This document shows, in pieces, positions 56,041 to 64,000 of a stretch of 64,000 nucleotides of DNA. Numbering within the stretch: the first letter of the stretch is position 1; each line of letters starts with the position of its first letter. This DNA is from Dryomyza anilis (lineage: Eukaryota > Arthropoda > Insecta > Diptera > Dryomyzidae). A program made the position numbers and the translations under genes. The notes under the pieces are model-generated. The model ran no database searches, was not told the origin of the DNA, and was given only the letters and a program-made list of their open reading frames with translations. The stretch is taken from assembly GCA_951804985.1 (NCBI GenBank), contig OX638133.1:47899983-47963982 (forward strand), read 5' to 3'.

Positions 56041-56906
56041 GTTTAAAGATGGTTTAAAGTTGTCGTTATTTTGGCCATGATCCTGACCTTCTTCATGTCT
56101 GGGTTTCTCTGCGGATTGATTTATTGATCGCTTGCGCTTCTTACGACAATCACGTGCCATATGCACATATGTATCACAGTTGTAGCATTTACCTTTAAAT
56201 TGGGTGTCTCGGTTGACAGCCGTGAAATCTGGTTTAGCTCCAGTTTTTAATGCTTGGCAAATTACTTATATTACGTCTTCATTTTCCACATTTAGTTTAC
56301 GGACCTTTCGCACTGGTCTGCACAATGTATTATCTTGCCCATTTCAAAGAAATCACACGCTGAATCGGAATACGCTAAATGTGCAAGTCTCTCAACATAC
56401 GCAGCATATTCCTGCAATGATTCGCCACTATTTTGCTTTCGGAACTTCAGCAATTTTCTGTAAATCGGTGTCATGTGGTAACTGCCATATTTTCGTTGCA
56501 GTGCACCCATGACCGCTGTATAACTGTATCTATCACATTCTGGAACAGTCTGCAATACTTCGGCTGCACCTCCTTTTAGCGCTACGATAAGTGCGGCTAC
56601 ACTGGCCTTAATGTTCCACCGATTACTTACAGCCGTGGTCTCAAATTGCAGCTTGAAAATGTTGAACGCTGTAGTTCCATATTAAATTGGCGATTTCAGC
56701 CTCGTACCACCTCGAGCCTCGTTCTCCTTTTCCGATGACGATGCTGCAGCTTCAAGTTCAAATTCGTGTTCCGCAAGAAAAATTCCTTGGGCCAAATCTT
56801 CCATTAGGCGCTTCTACAGCTCTTCTTTCGTACCAGCAGTTGCAAGATTATGAATCGACAGCACCTTCTTTAGCAGGTCGACTTTAAGTTGATCGAATTT
56901 AACCGT
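56041..56906 (-). pseudogene. Gag of copy 3, coiled-coil block deleted, start codon lost
   Basis: The SAP-like start is present, but the ATG is ACG (plus-strand CGT at 56904-56906). After a Ser-rich segment the sequence jumps at about 56722 to GGTRLKSPI, so the whole hendecad block present in copies 1 and 2 is absent. The Gag core (RKYGSYHM, EYAAYVERLAHL) is followed by a CCHC-like knuckle at about 56145-56190 with frameshifts. Confidence 0.82.
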
Positions 56907-56916
56907 TTTATATCAC

Positions 56917-56936
56917 AATCCCAATTCTGACACCAA
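56917..56936 (-). promoter_or_regulatory. Primer binding site of copy 3
   Basis: Minus-strand TGGTGTCAGAATTGGGAT next to the LTR, with one change from copies 1 and 2. Confidence 0.7.
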
Positions 56937-57277
56937 TGTTACTAAAATTCAGTCTACGGAAAACTGTTTTACTTACCAGTTCGTATCGCTGGATTGTGTA
57001 CAAAATAAAAACGCACTTATATTTGGTTTTAACTAGTATTATTTCAACTAATATTGACTAACTTTATTTATTTAAATAACAAATTAAAGAATAATCACTT
57101 ATATCAACTGCTGAATTTATACAATTTAGATTAACAATGTTCATTCACGAGACGCACTAGTTCACTATCGCCCTTATATACAGCATGCATCAGTTCGACA
57201 CGTTTCGATAAGCTTCGACATGTTTCTAGAACCTTCTACTCCTTTCGTGAATGACGAATGCTATTGGCATCTCAATC
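56937..57277 (-). repeat. 5' LTR of copy 3, proximal part
   Basis: From TGTTACTAAAATTCAGTC on the plus strand to GGCATCTCAATC, where unrelated sequence begins. A 9-base insertion (ACTTACCAG-like) lies near 56970. About 30 bases that contain part of the region upstream of GCCCTTATATA are deleted near 57169. The heat-shock element is TTCTAGAACCTTC at 57224-57236. Confidence 0.88.
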
Positions 57278-57770
57278 TGATACTGAGCATATGGCGGATT
57301 GTATTGATAATCATACAGAAATTATCGACGATTCTGTCTCATCTGGTGTTGTTCCCAAACAAGTTGTGAAAAAGGGCAAACGGGTTAATAGTAATAACTC
57401 ATAATAGCAATAACTCAAGCGCATTTCACATAAAACTTCTACTAGTCCTCCCCCTCAACCTCCTAATGTATCGCCTTTACTAGTAGCAGCAGGCCTGCCC
57501 AAAAATGACACAAATCAAGAAAACAATAATATTATCAATAATAATAATGAAAATTCACGATGATACATATTACTGTGCATCTAACTCTAAATCCCGACAA
57601 GAACAAATTTTTGTTGACACTATCTCATTTGACTTACAACAAGTAAGTGGTATTACTAACTGTCTAGATAGACAACTTGACCTGATTTTTACTACTGACA
57701 GTAATAATTCAGTTGTTAAACGGTTTATTCATGATCTAACAAGCATTGATAATTATCTTCTACCTTTAAC

Positions 57771-60292
57771 AATTTTTTTTTTTTTTGACTGAATAACCAA
57801 CACTCAGGGGTTAATCCCCCTATTCAGCAAAGCATAGTGTTGCTCGTAGGAAAGGATTAGGGTTAGAGGAAGGAAGGAAAGATGAGGTAGTGTCGGAAAA
57901 TATTTGTTTTGTATTTGCCAATATCAAAAATGTCGGGAAAAACAGACGCAGGAAGATTGTTCCACAAACGAATCGTGCGACTGAAGAACGAATTCTCTCT
58001 ATAATGCGTGGTTCTGTTGAGATCCGAGTGGACTACGAAGGGGTGGGCTTGGTTCGATGCCCGAGTAGAACGAGAGAACACACGACCTGGTGGAATCAGG
58101 CCATGTATCTTCCTCGAACACTTACCATTGTAATACCTATAAAACAGGCTTACACAACCAACGGTCCTTCGGTGCTCAAGAGAGCCAATGGAGGATGAAA
58201 TATTACCATCCCCTATTAAATATATTGCACGTTGTTGGATTCGGTCCAGGAACTCCAAAGAAGATTTAGAAGCCCCTGCCTATATGTGCGAGTTGTATTC
58301 CATCTTAGGCCGAATATAGGTAGTGTAGACAGTGCGTAAGTCAGCAGGACCGAAGTATGTCTTACACCGTTTCAGAAAACCGAGGCATTTGGCCGCTTCT
58401 TTCGACACATCAAATATATGGTAATTCCAACGGAGATCACATTGAATTGATATGCCCAGAACGACAAGAGAAGCTGACTGCGCAATATCCACAGCACCCA
58501 TATTGTGGCGAGGGAGGGGTGAGATAACAGACAACATTGGGTCTTGCTTGCATTAAAATCAACTCTATTTGCAAGACCCCACTCGGAGATTGATTTGAGG
58601 TCATTGTTGAGTGTGTCATTCATAGTGCGTCTTTAACTCTCAATCTCCAAAGAGTTTGGGCGCTTGTTGAACGAATATGAATGACAAATGTTACTGTCAT
58701 CTGCAAAGGAATGAATTGGATTCTGGGTCAATGACAGAAGGTCATTGATAAATACCAGAAATAGGGACGGGGATAGGACGGAACCCTGCGGAACTCCAGA
58801 ATTGATGGAATGTTGTTCGGAGACATCCATCGCAACTCGTATTGAACGACCCTGGAGAAAACTCGATATCCATCGAGTAAAAGATTCACCGACACCATAT
58901 GCAATTAATTTTGAGATGACGGCTTTATGCCACACTCGATCAAAAGCCTTGGAAATATCCAGAGCAACAACCTTACTTTACCCGAAAGTAAGGTTGTTGA
59001 ACACAATTATTCCATTTTTCGGAGAGGACCGCCATCAAGTCACCTGTGGATCTGGTCCTACGGAAACCATAGTGTCGGTCACTAAGTAATTCGTTACGCT
59101 TTCCATTACCTTGGAGAGCGCAGAGTATATTGCAATGGGTCGGTAATTGGCAGGGTTCGTAGCCTCGGCCTTTTATGGAACTGGCTGGACATTGGCAACC
59201 TTCCAACAGGATGGAAAAACTCCTGTCGTGTAGGAGATGTTGAAAAGGTTACGCAACGGACAAGCCAGCGTTGATGCGCACTTCTTCAACACATGGGCAG
59301 ATATGCCATCTGGCCCAGAGGCTTTGGGACAGATGGCATTCATAATAAGAGTTGGAGTAGACAATGTCGTCTGATTCTTCACTCTTTTTACGAATGACCA
59401 GACATTTTTACTACCTCTATGGTAGAGTAGGACCTTTTTGCGAGCGTTTTGTTCGTGAAGAAACTTTTCGCGCGAGATCACGGCATTACAGCGATTCCTT
59501 GCCTGTATGCGAAGTTTTTATGTGTCAGCATTCTTGTTAGAACGCCAATTTTGAAAGGCTTCCTCTTTCGACCTGACTGCAATCCTGCAAGTTTCATTAA
59601 CCTTGAGTGGTCCTTGGGTTTAATGATAATTTTTTTAGAAGGTATGAAGGACCGCATACCTAATAAAATAATATGTTGTACCATTAAAGCCGCGGCATTT
59701 ATGTCTCTGTCAGCGAAACACAATTTCCAATTAATGTTACGAAAAAAATCATTTAACGCAACCCAATTCGCTTTTTCATAAAGCCATACAGTCCTCTTCG
59801 GGGCTTTAATCGAAGAGGTGCGTAAACTAGAATACGAAAACTCAGCGGAAACAGTGCAGTAGTCGGAGTTACCAAGAGTGCAGCCTCAACTTTGAGCGCT
59901 AGTAGCGTGGAGTAGGATGAGGGAGGGAAGAGATACGAAACAAACCTGTGCAAGTGCAGCAAAGAGCATAGAAAAGCCCTTTGCGTTGGCAATTGCAAAC
60001 GTTGAGTGCAGCAACTCAGCAGGCAGCGCGAAACCGTTTCTATTGTGTTGTTGTTGTTTGTTATTTTATTGTTCTATTTATTTGGTTGGTGTTTATTAAA
60101 ATGTAATTTTGTTTTAATTTCTTTAATTGAATTAGTGTTTTATTATAGTTTTGTTTTTATTGTTATTTTATGTTGGGCGGGCACACTAAACACAATTTTA
60201 TACGACAATTAGACTTAACAGCGACGGACGGAACACATTTAAAAGACATGAAGACGACACGTCCGTCCCTCATGGCAGCATTGACACAACTG
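57771..60292 (-). mobile_element. Jockey/CR1-group LINE on the minus strand
   Basis: Ends in poly(A) (T run at 57771-57784 on the plus strand) after a 3' UTR. The 5' end CATTGAC at 60292 coincides with that of the plus-strand relative at 15431, so this is probably a full-length insertion of about 2.5 kb with internal deletions. A short ACAA may be the target duplication. It interrupts the plus-strand LINE within its endonuclease region. Confidence 0.85.
57863..59800 (-). pseudogene. Reverse transcriptase ORF2 of the minus-strand LINE
   Basis: Pieces on the minus strand: MISREKFLHEQNARKK, SGPDGISAHVLKKC, RHYGFRRTRSTGDL, ALDISKAFDRVWHKA (palm A, near 58945-58985), SGVPQGSVLSPSLFLVF, FADDSN (active site, near 58695), then a thumb (GISIQCDLRWNYH) and a C-terminal region ending RENSFFSRTIRLWNNLP. 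Frameshifts lie near 59200, 58970 and 58630 and a stop near 58275. All catalytic RT residues can be read but never in one frame. Confidence 0.85.
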
Positions 60293-60599
60293 ATAAATTT
60301 CTCTATAAATTTCTTTTACTTTGAACTTTTTTCTTGTATCACTATCGGTACCTTACAGCCTGAATTTTCTAAGCAATCATCATATCCATGGTACACCAAA
60401 TAATTAAAGATTTTACGTAATTCTAGGAATATAACATAGAATAGATATGTCAATAGTCAAAATCCTATCGACCTAGAAACATACACTATCATGTTTCTGG
60501 AATTTAAAAGTTATTCAGCTTCACTTTATTCTGATTATGTTGAAAAAATTAAGCTTAAAATATTATTAGACGCTAAGAAGTTTTGGGGTTTTAGTAATA

Positions 60600-62064
60600 C
60601 TAAAAAGAAAAGTGATGGTTTTCCAGCATCATTAAAAAAACGAGGAGTTCACAAGTGACCCTGATATTATATGTGGCTTATTTGCTAGTCATTTTAAACA
60701 ATCGTTTAGTAGTGATCCGTTCATTATTGATAATAACTATACATGCACTCAGCACCCAAAACTTCACTAGTTTCTATGTCATTTTCACCGGATCTAATCT
60801 TGCAATATATTTCGTCAATTGATGATGATTATAGCTCTGGACCAGACGGTATTCCTGCTACACTTTTAAAGAACTGTGGTCCGTCGTTATGTATGCCCCT
60901 TAGTATCATATTTAATAAATCAATTAATGAAGGTAATTTTCCAAAATTTTGGAAATACTCATTTATAAGTCCAATTTTTAAAAAGGGTGCAAAAACCAAT
61001 TGCTAAACTCTCATCTATCCCGAAATTGTTTGAACGCATTATGTATGATCATGTAAAATTTCATTGTAAACATGTAATTACAAAACGTCAGCATGGATTT
61101 GTTACCGGTAGATCCGCGGTATCAAACGTACTGGATTTCACAACTGGGAAATCGAGTCTGAAAAACAAGTTGATTGCATATATACTGAATTCAGTAAAGC
61201 TTTCGACAAACTTCCTCACAATTTAATTTTGTTCAAATTAAAGATACTTGGTTTTTCAAAATTCTTTGTGAAATGATACAATCTTATTTATCTGATCATT
61301 CATATCAAATACGTTTCAGAAAAGTTTCATCTTCACCTTTTATTGCAACATCCGGGGTACCTCAGGGCAGCCATCTTGGACCTCTATTATTTATTTTGGC
61401 GTATACAATATAAATTACTCCAATCTATTAATCTATGCTGATGACATGAAAATCTATAAGGCTATCAAGGATGAGAAGGACGCTAAATTACTGCAGATAG
61501 ATTTACATTTTTTTGAGATTTCATGTTTTAAGAACCATTTGGTACTTAATCCATTTAAGTGTCAGATATTTTCTCGAAAAAGGAACAATATAGAGTATAA
61601 CTATATGTTAAAAGAGGATGTTAGTCGTCTGTTTGTTAATCCCACTTTATCGTTTAAATTTCATATTGAACATATATGTAAAAAAGCCTCATCATTGCTT
61701 GGGTTTATAAAGAATTTAATAGTCCTTTGACAACATTAACTCTATATAATACTCTAGTACGTTGTCATCTAGAATATGCAAGTCCAGTATGGTCTCCTTT
61801 TTATAAAGTGCACACTGATCGTATCGAACGTATACAACAAAACTTTGTATGATTCTCTCTCATTGGTTTAAATTGGGTTGATAATTACAATCTTCCACCA
61901 TACGAGGATCGACTGTAGCTATTAAAGTTGAAATCACTTGAAGATCGCAGAAAAAATGCCGATGTAATCTATATATCAACTCATTACTGGTAAATTGGAT
62001 TCACCAGAGCTTCTACGATATACCTTCAACCAAAATCGCAAAATTAGTAGAAATTGTGATACAC
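60600..62064 (+). pseudogene. Reverse transcriptase of the plus-strand LINE
   Basis: Segments in order: SSGPDGIPATLLKNCG (60835-60885), FWKYSFISPIFKKG, KLSSIPKLFERI, QHGFVTGRS, FSKAFDKLPH (palm A, about 61192-61222), SGVPQGSHLGPLLF (about 61340-61395), and YADDMK (active site, about 61433-61450). The thumb region SSLLGFIKN follows. At least four frameshifts separate them. No functional protein is possible. Confidence 0.82.
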
Positions 62065-62066
62065 TA

Positions 62067-62860
62067 CACTCTAAAAAATGATTGTAATATTACTACTATA
62101 AATGTAGTCAATTTCACGCTTTTTTTGGTGATATGCTAAAATAAGTATTGCAAAAACAGCTGCAGAGCGTATTTTTGAAATATACGCCATAAATAGTGTG
62201 TTTTTAATAATTTCATAAAATTTGCGTGATTTTTGTCGCTATTTTAGTGGCATTTTTACAAAACGTCGAAAGTAGCGTGTTTTTTCGCTGTCAAACATGT
62301 ATGGATGCACGGAGCTTCATTTGAGTCATTCGATAAAATGTTCTCAAACGATGCAGATATAACTATAGAACATAAAGAAATTAAGTTTTATTTAGTTAAT
62401 TATTTAGTTAGTTAATAGTACTGCAAAGTGAATAATCCATACACTATTATTACCCATATTCAGTTGTGCAAGTATTCCGAAATGTATAATGTTTCACAAA
62501 TCAGCTCCACAACATGATCTTGTGTACTGAAACGGTCATGTGTCTGCGATGGATGCGACATATCGCCGACACATTTCTGGATACATTTGCTGTTGCGTTA
62601 GTATTACATTCACTATGCAACACTAAATAAAATAAACTAAAAATGTCGATGAAAATCTTGATCAAATTTCAATTTCATTTACACTCATTGACAGAAAATA
62701 GTGATGATGAGAAATAATGCTGTATAAAACGTTATTATTTTACACACTTTTAGCGTGATTTTGTATGTATTTCGTTGCGACGGGATTTTACTATTATAAT
62801 TGTAGATAATCTATTGCCAACTATAATAGTAGTAAATTCCCATCAATTTTTGTTAGAGTG
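62067..62860. mobile_element. 794-bp MITE with CACTCTAA ends and TA duplication
   Basis: The left end CACTCTAAAAAATGATTG and right end CAATTTTTGTTAGAGTG are inverted, and a subterminal TACTACTAT/ATAGTAGTA pair follows. TA flanks both sides (62065-62066, 62861-62862). Removing the element restores continuous LINE sequence (GATACAC-TA-TTCTATC). No transposase frame. Confidence 0.85.
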
Positions 62861-63130
62861 TATTCTATCTTCCATATAGTAGAACAAATTATGTTGTAGC
62901 ATCACCTTTTTACCGTATGTGTAATAAAGTTAATAATTGCACACATTTTCATGTAAATCTGTAAAAAAGTCAACTCAAATGTAGATTGATGCTTTAAAAA
63001 CCAAAGTAATATTTTTTAACAACTGCATGCGTTTGCTACGAGCCCAACTACTATTAGTGGGTAAATTTTTTCAAGAATTTATGCTTTGAAAGTGCAAGCT
63101 AGCTGTATTAGCTAAACTCGATTATTATTA

Positions 63131-63263
63131 TGTGTTTTTAATGCGCTGATCTCGCACATTGCATCAGTGCGCTGAATGATCTTCAATGCGCTCAATTGTC
63201 TTGCGTCTCATTTAATCATATTCATTGCTTGCACAATGGGACAAATTACATCTTTTTGTAACA
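63131..63263 (-). repeat. 5' LTR of copy 3, distal part
   Basis: TGTGTTTTTAATGCGCTGATC to CTTTTTGTAACA on the plus strand. It completes the LTR begun at 56937-57277 and is followed by the ATAT duplication. GATCTTC is followed by an extra short GCGCT-repeat relative to other copies. Confidence 0.9.
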
Positions 63264-63304
63264 ATATCTTATATTATATTCATTTTTTTAATACATTTTT
63301 TAAC

Positions 63305-63611
63305 GTTCAAATGCTTATCCGAGCTTTATTAGATGCCAACAATATCAATTAAAGAGGCAGTTGTTAGTTTTCAGAATCTTCTGAACCACACTGCACACAG
63401 ATTATTAACAAATGTAGAACATTTGTCAAATAAATGTAAGGTCATTTACAAGTCGGGGTTGAATGGAAGTTCCGGGCACAGCGAATACAGACATAAAAAT
63501 TCAAATTATAAGTTGCAATTTTTTGATGAAAAAAAGCTAATTTTTGTGTTAGGAATGGTAAACCGTTATTTTAAGGCACACAATCGACAGATAATTTATG
63601 TGGAAAACTGA
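63305..63611 (+). pseudogene. Transib/RAG1-like transposase, start of catalytic core (candidate)
   Basis: NAYPSF at about 63309-63326 in one frame, then in the frame opened at 63333 the segments SFQNLLNHTAHRLL and SGLNGSSGHSEYRH. In Transib/RAG1-like transposases a conserved D-G-x-x-x-x-S-x-Y segment carries the first catalytic Asp; here that residue reads Asn. It continues the gene interrupted at 53493 by LTR copy 3. After TGA at 63609-63611 nothing further is recognised. Confidence 0.4.
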
Positions 63612-63918
63612 ACATTTCGTTTTAAAAGAAAATGTATTATATTACCATTCTTTTAAATAACTAGTCTGTCTGTATCATTTCTAATCCGTTTCCTTTGCAG
63701 CTTACATAAATATTTTTCGGATTTCGAGAATAATGATTTGTTTTTGATTTTTTGGTAAGGTTTGAAATTTCTCTTTTTTTATCTTTGCTTATTGAATATT
63801 TTGGATTTTTACTACTTTTTCTATGGTTAAATATTAATATAATTAATTATTGATGCATATATTAACAAATATATTATTTTCCTGTTATTTTGTTTTGCGA
63901 CGATTGTTACTTGTTACC
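63612..63918. other. No gene recognised
   Basis: AT-rich spacer between the Transib-like relic and a LINE end. Confidence 0.5.
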
Positions 63919-64000
63919 GGAGTGCCCCCTATTCATGCAATGCATTGTGTTGATCGTAAGAAGGGATGATAGGTTAAATGGAGGGGGGAAAGATGTAGTA
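63919..64000 (-). mobile_element. 3' end of a LINE related to the 57771-60292 copy
   Basis: CCCCCTATTCATGCAATGCA and the purine-rich GGAGGGGGGAAAGATGTAGT match 57815-57895 with substitutions. The element continues beyond the window. Confidence 0.7.

Larger units (their letters stand above)
57278..63130 (+). mobile_element. Jockey/CR1-group LINE on the plus strand, itself twice interrupted
   Basis: Pieces at 57278-57770, 60293-62064 and 62863-63130 form one element. The first has an ORF1-like Pro/Asn-rich part and then the end of an endonuclease (FVDTISFDLQQV, LDLIFTTDSN), with sequence missing between. The second holds RT, the third the 3' end, closing with (ATT)n (GATTATTATTA). The element landed in the copy 3 LTR and a few bases of target (GCAC) are missing. 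It differs in sequence from the other LINE families here. Confidence 0.8.
53508..63263 (-). mobile_element. Ty3-type LTR retrotransposon, copy 3, with its 5' LTR split by LINEs
   Basis: Minus-strand provirus of the same family as copies 1 and 2. The ATAT duplication flanks 53504-53507 and 63264-63267, which proves that the LTR pieces at 56937-57277 and 63131-63263 belong to one 5' LTR separated by 5.85 kb of later insertions. Internally it has lost the Gag coiled-coil block, the RT palm and RNase H, and part of integrase. Confidence 0.9.

Overview
The window looks like gene-poor, AT-rich repetitive chromatin from a higher dipteran fly. The evidence is at least ten copies of a mini-me/DINE-1-type Helentron-derived element (the dipteran family that carries linked (TA)n and (GTCY)n tracts), an errantivirus-like LTR element with an env remnant, an RTE-type LINE, and many palindromic MITEs. 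No host gene could be recognised with confidence. Nearly every coding trace belongs to a transposable element. The species cannot be named from the sequence.

Layout. 1-4.8 kb: element ends, a tRNA-like SINE head and an (ATGT)n array. 4.8-6.0 kb: a 380-bp unit repeated three times in tandem. 7.2-14 kb: Helentron-associated elements (called HINE below) mixed with long-inverted-repeat MITEs at 7825-8185, 8513-9431 and 11526-13950. 14.7-15.3 kb: two SINE heads in opposite orientation. 15.4-17.75 kb: a decayed Jockey/CR1-like LINE. 19.26-22.58 kb: an apparently complete RTE LINE on the minus strand with an uninterrupted 1015-codon ORF and a 12-bp target duplication.

23.26-29.72 kb, 36.90-42.90 kb and 53.51-63.26 kb hold three proviruses of one Ty3-type LTR family, each flanked by a 4-bp duplication. 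The family has a SAP-like Gag N-terminus, a hendecad coiled-coil repeat in Gag, and LTRs with a perfect three-unit heat-shock element upstream of a TATA box. All three are internally broken and all lack part or most of integrase. Between copies 1 and 2 lies a large foldback structure (31.4-36.8 kb). Its left arm received a 1.39-kb hAT-type element with an 8-bp duplication, and the matching right arm still shows the empty site. 44.4-49.6 kb is an errantivirus relic carrying a HINE insertion and a duplicated stretch inside its RT. 50.5-53 kb holds fragments of RTE, another LTR-element gag and a Tc1/mariner-like transposase.

53.2-63.6 kb is the most layered region. A gene resembling Transib/RAG1-type transposase was split by LTR copy 3. 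The LTR of that copy was split by a plus-strand LINE, and that LINE was in turn split by a minus-strand LINE and by a 794-bp TA-flanked MITE.

Nothing here works together as a pathway. The interest lies in insertion order, in the one element that still looks competent (the RTE), and in the LTR regulatory architecture. Calls rest on reading motifs and comparing copies within the window. No database search was possible.
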